Source: Planctomycetota bacterium (GTDB taxonomy: Bacteria; Planctomycetota; Planctomycetia; Planctomycetales; Planctomycetaceae). Taken from it: a stretch of DNA of 64,000 nt. The notes beneath the pieces are model-generated. The model did not search any database. It had not been told where the DNA came from and worked only from the letters and a program-made list of their open reading frames with translations. Every line of letters starts with the position of its first letter. The stretch's first letter is position 1. The DNA lies in the NCBI GenBank assembly GCA_014584345.1, contig JACTNB010000036.1, forward strand, positions 1 through 64,000. The letters are read 5' to 3'. This document shows positions 7,863 to 17,343 of this stretch, piece by piece. A program made the position numbers and the translations under genes.

Positions 7863-9746
7863 ATGTCTTCCAACCTCACCCCCTGGCAACAACTGGCACG
7901 CTTCAAAACAGTCGTCATCACCGTGCTTGCCCTGCTGGCGATTGCGGTGCATCTGGTGCTGTGGTTCGGCATGCACGCGCCGGAATCTCTGGCCGAACGC
8001 CCCCTGATCTGGTTACTGATCTTCGGCGGGGTGCCCTTGGTCCTGGAATTGACCTGGAAGCTGATCCGCCTGGAGTTTGGCTCCGATTTGCTCGGGGGCA
8101 TTTCGATCGTTACGTCGGTCCTGCTGGGAGAATACCTGGCGGGGTCGATAATCGTACTGATGCTCTCCGGAGGAGAGGCGCTGGAAAATTACGCACTGCG
8201 AAGTGCCTCTTCGGTGCTGTCGGCTTTGGCACGGCGCACGCCCACCCGGGCACATCGGCGGACGGATCAGGGAACCGAAGAGGTTGCCCTGGACGAAATT
8301 CAGGCCGGTGATGACATCGTGATTTATCCCCACGAGGTTGTTCCCGTGGATGGAATCGTGATCGAGGGACATGGCACGATGGACGAATCGTATCTGACAG
8401 GCGAACCCTTTCAGATGACAAAAACCATTGGATCCAGCGTGCTGTCGGGAGCGATCAACGGCGAGGCGGTCCTGACGGTTAATGCCAGTCGGCTGGCGGT
8501 GGATTCACGCTATGCCCAGATTATGCGCGTGATGCAGGAGTCGGAACAGTCCCGGCCCCAGCTACGCCGACTGGGAGACCAGTTGGGTGCCTGGTACACT
8601 CCACTGGCGTTGACCATTGCCTGCCTCGCCTGGGGGATCAGCGGAGATCCCGTGCGTTTTCTGGCGGTGCTGGTGATCGCCACGCCGTGCCCCCTGCTGA
8701 TCGCGATTCCCGTCAGCATCATCGGGTCCATTTCCCTCTGCGCCCGCCGAGCCATTGTGGTGAAATCGCCCGTCGCACTCGAACAGATGCCCCAATGCCG
8801 CACAGCGATTTTCGACAAAACCGGTACCCTGACTTACGGGCTTCCCACTCTGACCGAAATTTCCCTGGCTCCCGGCTTCTCCCGCGAGGACGTGCTTAAG
8901 TACGCTGCGACGCTCGAGATTTATTCGAAGCATCCCCTCGCATCGGCCATTATCCGTGCCGCCCAGGCGGAAGGCCTGGTCTGCGAACAGACCAAGCACG
9001 TGAGCGAACCGCCGGGCCAGGGCTTGCGGGGGGATATCGACGGACGACGCATTCGCATCACGCACCGCAAACAGTTACTGAAGGAAGCTATCGCGGGAAG
9101 CGAATTGCTGCCGCCCCAGACGGGAGGACTCGAATGCATCGTATTACTGGACGACCAGTATGCCGCTACGTTCAAATTTCGCGATGCCCCCCGAAAGGAA
9201 AGCCACGGATTCATTCGCCATCTGGGCCCCCGTCACCAGTTCCGGAGAATCATGATCCTCTCGGGAGATCGCGAACCGGAAGTACGCTATCTGGCCGAGG
9301 AAGTGGGAATTTCGGAAATACATGCCGAGCAGCAACCCGAACAAAAACTCGAACGCGTGCGGCAGGAAACCGCCCGAGCAAAAACGCTGTACCTGGGCGA
9401 TGGGATCAACGATGCACCAGCCATGCAGGCCGCCACCGTAGGCATGTCGATCGGACTGAACAGCGACGTGACGGCCGCCGCCGCCGACGTGGTGATCATG
9501 GACAATTCCTTGTCGAAGGTCGACGAATTTCTGCATATCAGCCGACGCATGCGGCACATCGCGCTGCAAAGTGCCGGAGGGGGCATGTTGCTCAGCGCGC
9601 TCGGAATGCTGCTGGCAGCCTGCGGATATCTTACCCCGGTGCAGGGCGCGGTTGCCCAGGAAGTGATTGATGTGCTGGCCGTCTTCAATGCCCTCCGCGC
9701 CGCCTGGCTCCCCCGTATCCTGACGGACATGGAAATCGCCCCGTGA
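7863..9746 (+). CDS. Heavy-metal translocating P1B-type ATPase with TPC motif
   Basis: This encodes 627 aa, an inner-membrane cation pump. Conserved parts are TGEPFQ (the TGE actuator loop), IATPCPLLIAIP in the metal-site helix (Thr274-Pro-Cys276), FDKTGTLT (phosphorylated Asp318), KHPLAS (the P1B-specific His-Pro, His357) and LGDGINDAP (512-517). It has no N-terminal CxxC metal-binding domain. A TPC rather than CPC motif points away from the Cu, Zn or Cd classes; the transported metal is undetermined. I chose ATG 7863 over 7812 because family similarity begins there. It starts 66 bp after the beta-helix gene. No metal-responsive regulator is adjacent. Confidence 0.9.
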   Translation: MSSNLTPWQQLARFKTVVITVLALLAIAVHLVLWFGMHAPESLAERPLIWLLIFGGVPLVLELTWKLIRLEFGSDLLGGISIVTSVLLGEYLAGSIIVLMLSGGEALENYALRSASSVLSALARRTPTRAHRRTDQGTEEVALDEIQAGDDIVIYPHEVVPVDGIVIEGHGTMDESYLTGEPFQMTKTIGSSVLSGAINGEAVLTVNASRLAVDSRYAQIMRVMQESEQSRPQLRRLGDQLGAWYTPLALTIACLAWGISGDPVRFLAVLVIATPCPLLIAIPVSIIGSISLCARRAIVVKSPVALEQMPQCRTAIFDKTGTLTYGLPTLTEISLAPGFSREDVLKYAATLEIYSKHPLASAIIRAAQAEGLVCEQTKHVSEPPGQGLRGDIDGRRIRITHRKQLLKEAIAGSELLPPQTGGLECIVLLDDQYAATFKFRDAPRKESHGFIRHLGPRHQFRRIMILSGDREPEVRYLAEEVGISEIHAEQQPEQKLERVRQETARAKTLYLGDGINDAPAMQAATVGMSIGLNSDVTAAAADVVIMDNSLSKVDEFLHISRRMRHIALQSAGGGMLLSALGMLLAACGYLTPVQGAVAQEVIDVLAVFNALRAAWLPRILTDMEIAP

Positions 9747-10008
9747 TCGAGCAGCGGGGTGCAAGTGACGGGACGCCATGCCTGCATCGCGATGCAGAGC
9801 GCGAGAAGGGCGAACCATCTTCGCCGCTTCACACGCGAGTTCGTCTTGTTCGTGATTCTCGGTTTGTATTGCGGGAGAGCGAGGGACGGGCGTCCCCAGG
9901 CAGTTGCGGTGGGATCTGGAGTTGCAGGCCGAGTCGACCTGCGGTCGTGTTTAACCGGGGACTGATGTCTCACGCCGAAGGTGGGTGAGTAGCTTACCCC
10001 TCATTGAT

Positions 10009-10140
10009 TAGCCGCACCCGTCAGAATGCGGGCCACGCGGGCGCACCTACTCGAAATGACTTGCCCGACACATGATCCACTGTAGTGGACTATTTCGCCA
10101 GGATTGCAGCCCATGACTGGCCGGCTTCCTGACGGCGTGT
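10009..10140. repeat. Dispersed repeat family B, copy 1 (degenerate)
   Basis: The left end TAGCCGCACCCGTCAG...GCGGGCCACGCGGGCG (10009-10043) nearly matches 44598-44632. The right end, GGCCGGCTTCCTGACGGCG at 10119-10136, looks like a decayed copy of the inverted right arm seen at 44704-44730, giving a similar overall length of about 130 bp. No ORF lies inside. Together with repeat A at 10144 this fills most of the 9747-10263 gene-free gap; I saw nothing recognisable in 9747-10008. Confidence 0.6.
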
Positions 10141-10143
10141 GAT

Positions 10144-10246
10144 TTACGCATTTTTTGTGTGCCACGGCTGTGTCGGCAGTGCGAAATTCCAAGCATTTTC
10201 CCACAGTTGCACGGCTCGCTGAGCCGGGGCACCCAATAAATCAACA
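10144..10246. repeat. Dispersed repeat family A, copy 1 (degenerate)
   Basis: This aligns with 30017-30122: TTACGCATTTTT, GTGTGCCACGGCT, a middle with AATTCCA and TTTTCCC, CACGGCTCGCTGAGCC and ATCAACA. The left arm of the inverted repeat has decayed here (CTGTGTCGGCAGTG in place of CTCAGCGAGCCGTG), while the right arm is mostly intact. It directly follows repeat B copy 1. Confidence 0.75.
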
Positions 10247-10263
10247 CGCCATGACGGGCGAGG

Positions 10264-11454
10264 CTATTCCGAGAGACCAGCCGCAGTTGACGGGAAGAGT
10301 TTTTCGAGTGCGGCATCGAGGGCTCCGCCGCGGGCCTGCAGGGTGATGACCTTCCCTTCGCGGTCCACAAGAATACATTGTGGAATGCTGTTGATGCCGT
10401 AATAAACCGCCACTGGATTCTGCATTCCCAAGGCCGCGGGATCGCTGCTGAACAGTTGCGGCCAGGGGAGCTTGGAATCAACCACGATTTCGCGGGCCCG
10501 TCCCGCGGAGTCATCCAGGTTCACACCTACCACTTCGAAGCCCCGGTCCCGATAGGTGTTATAGGCTTGCCGGATGTGGGGCATTTCCTGCAGGCAGTAG
10601 GTGCACCAACTGGCCCAGAACTGCACAAGGACCACTTTCCCTTTGTAATCCTGGATATCGAATTTTTCCCCGCCCAGGGTTTCTCCCGTCAACTTGAGGG
10701 GGTTGCCGGGGAGTGCAAGTCTGCGGGCGGAGCCTTCGAATTCCGCGGCTTGGGCGCGAATCGCCGGCGACTTGGATTTTTTCATCAATTCCGCCGCCCT
10801 TTCGAACAGCACGCGGGCCGCGTCGGTGTCTCCGGTTTGTTCAAACAGCGTGGCGGTGATGTTGGCAATCTGTAATTCCCGTTCATTCAATTCCGCCGAG
10901 GCGAGCAGCTCCATCAGTTCCTGGCCAAACTGGGTATGTTCCTGGGCATTCTGCTGGGGAATTTCGCGGAGTCGGCTGGAAAGCAGAATCAGTTTCCCTT
11001 CGCGCGCCAGCAGCGGTCGCTTGTCCTGGGCCAGATCCTGGGCCAGCGAAATCGCCTGGAGAGGGGCATCGGGATCGCCCGCCTGGGCGAGAATGCCCAA
11101 CGCCTGCATTTTGTTCTGGGCCGCAGACAGCGCGGTCTGCTCCTTGGCATCGGCGTGGCCGAGCACTTTTTCGGCTCCGGTTATGATGTGCCGCAATACG
11201 CGAATTTTCATCGCGTTTTCCTCGTTGCGTGTCTCGGCTTCGATGGGCGTTTGCCAAGCCGACTCGACCAGCCCCAACAATTCGTCGGGCGAGGCCTCCG
11301 CAGGATACTCGAGCGTTCCGGGGACGGTTTCCGCGGGCGTTCCGGGGGGGGTTGGGGGTTCGAGCTGCGCCCATCCCGTGCGGGTGGTCAACAGGGAAAA
11401 CATCAGCGTCAGCGCAACCCGGGTGAGCAAGCGAGCAACAGGGGAGGGCAGCAT
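10264..11454 (-). CDS. Exported TlpA-like thioredoxin-fold protein
   Basis: This encodes 396 aa. An N-terminal signal sequence (about 1-29, hydrophobic VALTLMFSLL then GWAQ) is followed by a Pro-rich linker. A helical region from about 55 to 245 contains a TPR-like stretch (ATLFEQTGDTDAARVLFERAAELM). A C-terminal AhpC-TSA/TlpA domain has KVVLVQFWASWCTYCLQEMPHIRQAY with redox Cys284 and Cys287 (CTYC) and the later cis-Pro region NSIPQCILVDREGKV. It probably acts as a periplasmic disulfide reductase; the substrate is unknown. AAGGAA precedes the start. It ends a run of minus-strand genes, but a 196-bp gap from the upstream dehydrogenase suggests its own transcript. Confidence 0.85.
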   Translation of the reverse strand: MLPSPVARLLTRVALTLMFSLLTTRTGWAQLEPPTPPGTPAETVPGTLEYPAEASPDELLGLVESAWQTPIEAETRNEENAMKIRVLRHIITGAEKVLGHADAKEQTALSAAQNKMQALGILAQAGDPDAPLQAISLAQDLAQDKRPLLAREGKLILLSSRLREIPQQNAQEHTQFGQELMELLASAELNERELQIANITATLFEQTGDTDAARVLFERAAELMKKSKSPAIRAQAAEFEGSARRLALPGNPLKLTGETLGGEKFDIQDYKGKVVLVQFWASWCTYCLQEMPHIRQAYNTYRDRGFEVVGVNLDDSAGRAREIVVDSKLPWPQLFSSDPAALGMQNPVAVYYGINSIPQCILVDREGKVITLQARGGALDAALEKLFPSTAAGLSE

Positions 11455-11650
11455 GGAAGGTTCCTTTGAGGGTGGAAACAGCGCAACTCAAACGTAAGCA
11501 GATCCCGGCGGGTGTTGTTATCAGTTTACGCAGAGCGAGTTGCGTTTGACGAGTGTGAATCGCGGTAAAAAATGCGTTTTTTCGCGAGATTTTTCGAGAA
11601 ACCAGCCGACACAACGCGGGTATCCCCGGGCTAATGCCCTTTCCTGGGCA

Positions 11651-12763
11651 TCAGGGGCGAATACCGATACGGATCGGTCGCTGTTCCAGGGCATGCGCGA
11701 CGGCCTCGTTCACTCGGTCCAGCGGGAACGTGTTGGCCACGAGTTTCGCGAACGGAAAACGGCGTCCATGTTCTTGCAGGAACGTAACGGCGGCGAGGAG
11801 ATCGGCTGGTGTGTAGTTGTGCATGCCGCGGATAGTCAAGCAGCGCCGGATCACCTGCTCGGGATTGAAGGGGATGTCGGGAGTCGGCATGACGGATCCC
11901 GCCAGGACAATTCGCGCCCCGATATCCCCCTGCTGGCAGGCAGCTGCAACCGCGGCGGGAGCCCCGCAGACTTCCAGCACGATATCCCACAGGGCCTGTC
12001 CGGTAAGTTCTCGCAACGACTCGGAAAGGTCCGAGCCATCGGCGGTCCAAGCGAGGGTTGCGGTTGCCCCGAACTCTCGGGCCAGTTCCAGACGCCTTGG
12101 CTGGGTATCGAGAACCGCAATCGCGCAGGCTCCGCGCGCGGCTGCCATGGCGGCCGCGGTGAGGCCCAGCATGCCGGCTCCGAAGATTAACACGCGTTGA
12201 CCTGCCACTGGTTCCGCGCACCGATACATCGCCGCGACCGTCGCCGTGGCGCAATTGGCGGGGCAGACGATTTCATCCGGGAGGTCGTCGGGCAGTTTGA
12301 CGACAGCGGAGCCGCGGCGCAACAGAATCCGCTCCGCGAGTCCGCCGTTCAATGCTTGACGGCCAAGAGCCCGGTCGTGTCCGTACTTGCTCAACTGGCG
12401 GCATTTCTGAGGCAATCCCGCCCGACAGCGGTCGCACGTTCCGCAAGCGATCACGGTGGACCAGGTGACGCGATCTCCCAAGTTCAACGGCACCCCGGCG
12501 ACATCCCGCAAGGGGCGCGGTCCGAGACGCTCGACGAAGCCGACGGCTTCGTGTCCCAGGATCGAGGGAGTGACCTCTGCCCGGGCGCCGGTGAGCGTGT
12601 GCAGGTCGCTGCCGCAAACCGTGCAACACGAGATGCGGACCACCGCTTCGTCGTCTTCGGGAACCGGCACGGGGAATGACTGAAGTTGCAGGGGCTGCCC
12701 GGGGGCATGAAACACGGCAGCCCGGCAGTCAGGGCCGCATGGGGAAGAGAGCGCGGGATTCAT
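11651..12763 (-). CDS. Zinc-binding alcohol dehydrogenase family protein (possible HpnZ type)
   Basis: This encodes 370 aa of the medium-chain dehydrogenase family. Catalytic zinc ligands are Cys50 (CTVCGSDLH) and the His71-Glu72 pair (LGHEAVG). The structural zinc lobe has Cys107, Cys110, Cys113 and Cys121 (CGTCDRCRAGLPQKC). The Rossmann motif is VLIFGAGMLGL (about 191-201). The GLPQKCRQLSKYGH stretch recalls the proposed phosphonate-catabolism dehydrogenase HpnZ, but that assignment is from memory and no other phosphonate gene is present. The start lies 7 bp after the stop of the DUF5690 transporter gene, so the two are very likely one operon, with the transporter possibly importing the dehydrogenase's substrate. 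Confidence 0.85.
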   Translation of the reverse strand: MNPALSSPCGPDCRAAVFHAPGQPLQLQSFPVPVPEDDEAVVRISCCTVCGSDLHTLTGARAEVTPSILGHEAVGFVERLGPRPLRDVAGVPLNLGDRVTWSTVIACGTCDRCRAGLPQKCRQLSKYGHDRALGRQALNGGLAERILLRRGSAVVKLPDDLPDEIVCPANCATATVAAMYRCAEPVAGQRVLIFGAGMLGLTAAAMAAARGACAIAVLDTQPRRLELAREFGATATLAWTADGSDLSESLRELTGQALWDIVLEVCGAPAAVAAACQQGDIGARIVLAGSVMPTPDIPFNPEQVIRRCLTIRGMHNYTPADLLAAVTFLQEHGRRFPFAKLVANTFPLDRVNEAVAHALEQRPIRIGIRP

Positions 12764-12770
12764 GCAAGTT

Positions 12771-14126
12771 TCAGTCGAGAGGTTCCGTCAGAGGCTGTTG
12801 GGCGTGCAGCACCACGGGAACCGGTTGCAGTCCGTACGGAGCAGGCATCGGTTCGAGGGTATCGCCCGGTTCGACATGTTCCAGGACACGTTGAAAATAA
12901 TAGATGGCGGCAAACAACGCGAGGATCGACAGCCCGGAGACACACAGCAGGCTCCACTTGAAAAACGGGAGCAGCGTTTCCGGAGTCTTGCCCCAGGTGC
13001 GCGGGATCATTACCGCCGCGTAGCCGAGGTATCCCAGCGAGTCGGCCAAGTACATCAGGAAGCCGAGGTTTGCGGGGCGACGCGAAGCCGCCACCAGGCG
13101 TTCGAAAACAGTCGTGTGAAAGGCCACGTAGGGAATGTACAATCCCACGCCGCAGGTCACCATGAAGGCAAACGGCGCCAGCGAACCGCTCTCCTGACCG
13201 AAAACCGACAGCAGCACCATTCCAAAGGCCAGGCACATCAGACCCAGCGTCACCCGCAAGGCCCGCAGATTATTGGTGATCCAGATCGCAAACACATTCA
13301 GCAGGGTGACCAGCACGGCGACCAGCGTTTCCGACGTGGCATAAACCGAAGGGGTCTGGGAGACTCCCAGATCGTGCCAGATTTCCACGCCGAAATCGTC
13401 CCGGATCGTGCGGATCACCGTTAGCGCGATATAGACAAAAATCAGCAGCGACAAACCGGGCCAGTAAGCCGCCACGAACTGACGCCGATGTTCCCGCGTC
13501 ATCACGGGCCGTTCCGAACGGAGTCGGCAATCAAGTTCGTCCGGCGGGGGTGTTTTGCGCAGCAGCCACACGGAAATCAACAGGGGCAGCAGAAACAGCC
13601 CCCCGACGATCATCGGCATGTGAAATTCGCTGAACCCCCGATCCACGATCAGCCAGCGGCCGACCGACTTCACCGCACCCGAGGAAACGATAAAACTGGC
13701 GCACAGAGCCGCCGACAGTGCTTCCGTTTGTCGACGCCCTTCCAGATAGGAGAGCACCAGCCCGAAAATGATTCCCAGCGGCAGCCCGTTGAGAAACATC
13801 ATCAGGACCTTCCAGGGGAGCGGGAGCCAGGCAAAACCGATCAAGGCACCCTCCGCGCACAGTATCAGCCCGATAATCACCCCGGCGCGGTATTCCTGGC
13901 GCATTTCGGAAATCACGCGAATGCCGATGAACTTCGACACCATATACCCCAGCAACTGGGACAGCACCAGCACGGTCTTCAGCCCCATGCCGAAGAAGTC
14001 CTCACCGCCGAATGTCCCCGCCGTAAAGGGCTTGCGATACGCGTACATGCAGAAATAGGTGGCAAAAGCCGCCACCGCCGTCAGCAGCAGATTCGCCGTG
14101 CGAGAATCGAAACGCGCGGTTTTCAA
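12771..14126 (-). CDS. DUF5690 family MFS-type membrane transporter
   Basis: This encodes 451 aa with about 12 hydrophobic segments. The N-terminus LLLTAVAAFATYFCMYAYRKPFTAGTFGG is typical of DUF5690 and organophosphate:antiporter-like MFS proteins. Other conserved parts are YMVSKFIGIRVISEMR and NGLPLGIIFGLVLSYLEGRRQTEAL. The substrate is unknown; an organic anion or phosphorylated compound is plausible from the YRKPF resemblance. The predicted start is TTG at 14126, supported by GGAAGGAA about 6 bases upstream; there is no better ATG. It is first in a two-gene operon with the zinc dehydrogenase (7-bp spacing). Confidence 0.82.
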   Translation of the reverse strand: MKTARFDSRTANLLLTAVAAFATYFCMYAYRKPFTAGTFGGEDFFGMGLKTVLVLSQLLGYMVSKFIGIRVISEMRQEYRAGVIIGLILCAEGALIGFAWLPLPWKVLMMFLNGLPLGIIFGLVLSYLEGRRQTEALSAALCASFIVSSGAVKSVGRWLIVDRGFSEFHMPMIVGGLFLLPLLISVWLLRKTPPPDELDCRLRSERPVMTREHRRQFVAAYWPGLSLLIFVYIALTVIRTIRDDFGVEIWHDLGVSQTPSVYATSETLVAVLVTLLNVFAIWITNNLRALRVTLGLMCLAFGMVLLSVFGQESGSLAPFAFMVTCGVGLYIPYVAFHTTVFERLVAASRRPANLGFLMYLADSLGYLGYAAVMIPRTWGKTPETLLPFFKWSLLCVSGLSILALFAAIYYFQRVLEHVEPGDTLEPMPAPYGLQPVPVVLHAQQPLTEPLD

Positions 14127-14320
14127 GCAAATTCCTTCCCGGAAAGATCCCTGCCATTTCGCCCCGCGCCCGCGGGGGACTGCCAGGGCACTCTCCTGAA
14201 GTTATATCAAGGATTGGTGAAAGATGTGCGAAGAAATGATGAAGGATCGATGAAGTCCCGGCCGACCCGCGTAAGGGCCATGATTTTTTGAATTTGCGAA
14301 CACTGCACACCGGGTGGTCA

Positions 14321-17131
14321 CTACTGGTCCCTGTTGCCCTTGGGGAGCACGCGTAGCCGGATGGGCCACGAACATTCGTTATCCAGTTGATCGCAACGAA
14401 GGAAAATCAGGCGACTGCTGGCGGGAACCCAATGATCCGCCGTGATGAAAACCTGCCGTTCGTGTTGATCCGGCAGTAACAACACGCCGTTCAACCCGAT
14501 ATTGTCCACGTACAATCCATGCGGCAGATTCCGTCCGGCTTCTTCCTTGCCGAAGCTCAAGACGCTGTTATTGCCCAGTCGATCGACGCTCAACGTGACG
14601 TGTATCGTCTGGCCGGCGGGAATCGTCACTTCCGGAATTTCGCCGGGCGCGGCCGGCTCCGCCCCGCTGGGGGAAAGCCGCACCAGAAGTTTGGGGCTTT
14701 TCCCCAGCTTGATGGCGGTGAAGGGGGCGACAACTCGCTCCCCATGGGCTTCGAGTTCCGGAGCACGGGCCGAGATGGCGAGTTGTTGCCAGGCCGCCTG
14801 GAGTTCCTCGGGCGTGCGTTGCAGGCCCGGAAAGGCATAGACGGCTCCCTGGGCGGTCAGGTGTCCTGCCTCGATCACAATCGGCGAAGTCACATAAAAA
14901 CCGTCCGGGACATTCTCGAAGCGAATTTCGATGGCCCCCTGAAAACCGTCGGTGCGTGTCGCTTTCAATTGAAACATCTTTCCGCTTCCCGGGGAGACGG
15001 TCAGCTCGCGGCTTTCCAACTGCACGGCATAATCGGGACGCGGGGGGCGAATCGTCAGTTCATAGCGGAAATCCGGTCCGGAGAATCCGCGCGTATCGCG
15101 AATCCGAACCAGGTAATTCCCATCCGCGGGAGCCTGGAAGGTGAGCTTCGAATCGGTCCCCAGGAGACCCTCGGCGTCGTCATCGTTTTCGAAGTAAACG
15201 GGAAAGACGGGGAGACCGTTGGGAATCAGCGATTCACCGGGGGCGCGGGGTTCGACGATGTATGCCGGTTCTCCCAGCGCATGGCTGACACGGTTGGTAT
15301 CAAACCGGGTGTGTCGCGTGCCAAACCCGGGGTACACATCGAAGCCGGAATCCGGTCCCCGCGGATAGCGGTACAACATCACCACTTCTCCGTTTGCGTA
15401 CAGCAATTGATTCAATTCCATCTCTTCCCAGTTGTGCAGGCGGAAATCCCCGGTTTGCTTCGAATCCTTGCCCCGGAAGGTGAAGTAGGAATCGCGGACA
15501 GCCTGCAACACGGCCCGCTCGATCCGCTCGCCCGATTCCGTCAGCACTTCAATGCGGGTGTCCAGGGGTGATTTCAGACGTGCAGCCCGGGTTTCCAGGA
15601 TCCACGTTTCCCCCGCCCGGGCCGAGAAGCGATAGTAGTCGGTGTCGTTCGGATGGGTGGCGGAATGAATGGTGCCTCGCACCACGCCTGGAACTGCGAA
15701 GGCTTGCGGCTGGGCGGGGGCATCGTTGGGTTCGACTTCCACAAACGTCTGCATCGGGGTCTCGGTAGTCGGTGGGACGGTCGCGCGGGGACGGACCCGG
15801 GCCTGTTCATCCGCTGTTCCCTCGACCTGGATGTTCTCCCACTGGCCGTCCATGCGCCCCAGCACGAAGCGATCGGGGCCTGTCGCGACGATCGACGTCA
15901 CCAGATCGGGCTGCCGCGAGAGCAGCGCTCGCTCCGTGAACGAGCTGGTATCCCACACCTTCAGGCTCAGATCCTCGGCGGCGGAAAGCAGCACGTTCCC
16001 CGCGGGATTCCACGCCAGGGCCACCACTCCCCCTTCGTGTGCAAAGCGGGTGAACCGCAGCGGATGCTGCGCCCCCGGGGCATCGCCGGGGACTTCCCAG
16101 GCGCGAATACGGTTGTCGGCTCCTCCCGCGACAATCCAGCGGCCATCGGGCGAGAACAACACCGCCGTTTGTTCTCCCTCGGGTTGTCCCAGGGTATCGA
16201 GCCGCGTCCCGTCTGCGACATTCCAGACTTTCACGGTTTCGTCGGCACTGGCCGAGGCCAACCGCCGGCCATCGGGACTGAACGCCAAATCGTAAATCGC
16301 TCCGTTATGCTGGGTCAGCGTGTGCTGCACCTGCCGGGAAACCGCGTCCCACAACAGCACGCGGCGATCGTAGCCTCCGGTCGCAATGCGTGTCCCGTCC
16401 GGACTGATGGCAACCGCGTACAGCGAATCGCGATGTTCCTGCAACGTCGCCTGTTCCGTCCGCGATGCAACATCCCAGATTTTCAATTCGCCCCGCAAAC
16501 CGGGCTGGCCACTCGCCACCAGCAACAGTTTTCCATCGCTGTCGCAGGCCAGATCGTTGACGGTTCCCGCGTGTCCCTCGAAGGTGTGCAACAGCTCCCG
16601 GCTGTCGAGCGAACGCAGTTCCACCGTGTCGAGGCGGGCCACCGCCAGAATGCGGGTTTCGGGCAGCAGCAACAGGGCGGTAATGGGGGCGGCGACCCCC
16701 TTCGCGGCCCCCAGCGCGGGCGTTTGCAACGCAATTCGAGTAGGCATCCCCGTGGGGGCCGGTGCACCCGCGTCAATCCATTCCGCGATGAGGTCGATCT
16801 CCGCGGGCGTGGGCTGCGCTTCGTCGGCGGGAGGCATGCGCGGTTCCAGTTGGCCCCGCAGCAACCGTGTCAAGCGGCTCACGCCGCTGTCGCCCGGTAC
16901 GATCACCCCTCCCTTGCTTGAGCCTTTAATTACGGCAGCATGGGAATCGGCGGCAAAGCCCGCTTCGGCATCGTCCGCGTTGTGGCAGCCGGCGCAGTAT
17001 TTTCGTAGCAGGGGAGCCACGTCCCGTTCATACGCGGGCGTGGCCGCGAACGCCGGGCATGTCGAAGGTGTCGCAACCGAGATCAGGCAGGCCAGCAACG
17101 GGAAAAGCAACCGTTTGATGGGACAGGGCAT
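14321..17131 (-). CDS. Secreted PSCyt1 cytochrome/WD40/PPC-like protein
   Basis: This encodes 936 aa from ATG 17131, where a good signal peptide begins (MPCPIKRLLFPLLACLISVATPSTCPAFA); the frame stays open to 17179. Next comes a planctomycete cytochrome C domain (YERDVAPLLRKYCAGCHNADDAEAG, one CxxCH, then RMPPADEAQPTPAEIDLIAEWIDAGAP). About seven WD40 repeats follow, for example LAFSPDGRRLASASADETVKVW. Last is a pre-peptidase-like beta module (EVEPNDAPAQPQAFAVPGVVRGTI...DTDYYRFSARAGETW) and further beta-rich sequence. The role of these proteins is unproven; they are likely extracytoplasmic haem proteins. It stands alone, about 210 bp from the ABC ATPase gene. Confidence 0.87.
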   Translation of the reverse strand: MPCPIKRLLFPLLACLISVATPSTCPAFAATPAYERDVAPLLRKYCAGCHNADDAEAGFAADSHAAVIKGSSKGGVIVPGDSGVSRLTRLLRGQLEPRMPPADEAQPTPAEIDLIAEWIDAGAPAPTGMPTRIALQTPALGAAKGVAAPITALLLLPETRILAVARLDTVELRSLDSRELLHTFEGHAGTVNDLACDSDGKLLLVASGQPGLRGELKIWDVASRTEQATLQEHRDSLYAVAISPDGTRIATGGYDRRVLLWDAVSRQVQHTLTQHNGAIYDLAFSPDGRRLASASADETVKVWNVADGTRLDTLGQPEGEQTAVLFSPDGRWIVAGGADNRIRAWEVPGDAPGAQHPLRFTRFAHEGGVVALAWNPAGNVLLSAAEDLSLKVWDTSSFTERALLSRQPDLVTSIVATGPDRFVLGRMDGQWENIQVEGTADEQARVRPRATVPPTTETPMQTFVEVEPNDAPAQPQAFAVPGVVRGTIHSATHPNDTDYYRFSARAGETWILETRAARLKSPLDTRIEVLTESGERIERAVLQAVRDSYFTFRGKDSKQTGDFRLHNWEEMELNQLLYANGEVVMLYRYPRGPDSGFDVYPGFGTRHTRFDTNRVSHALGEPAYIVEPRAPGESLIPNGLPVFPVYFENDDDAEGLLGTDSKLTFQAPADGNYLVRIRDTRGFSGPDFRYELTIRPPRPDYAVQLESRELTVSPGSGKMFQLKATRTDGFQGAIEIRFENVPDGFYVTSPIVIEAGHLTAQGAVYAFPGLQRTPEELQAAWQQLAISARAPELEAHGERVVAPFTAIKLGKSPKLLVRLSPSGAEPAAPGEIPEVTIPAGQTIHVTLSVDRLGNNSVLSFGKEEAGRNLPHGLYVDNIGLNGVLLLPDQHERQVFITADHWVPASSRLIFLRCDQLDNECSWPIRLRVLPKGNRDQ

Positions 17132-17343
17132 CAGACCGTTCCACGGGGTTAGGGACCAACGGAGCCGCCAAGGGGGCACATGTCAGGATTCCAATGATAC
17201 CAAGAATTTCCCGCGACCGCCCTTGAACTCGGTGCAATTCACGAATTCCTGGAGATCCCACGGGCGGCAGCCGGACTGCTCGAGATACGCTCGCGTGGCC
17301 TCGCCCGAGGTCCTGCCGTGTTGCCCAGCGCGAAGGGCGCGCT

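Noticed and set aside
9743..9988. Short plus-strand frame after the P1B-ATPase gene
   Set aside because: No start context or family resemblance, and it overlaps the ATPase stop.
11651..14126. A phosphonate-degradation operon
   Set aside because: Only one gene resembles a phosphonate-associated enzyme; no PhnX/PhnW, HpnW or transporter of known phosphonate type is present.
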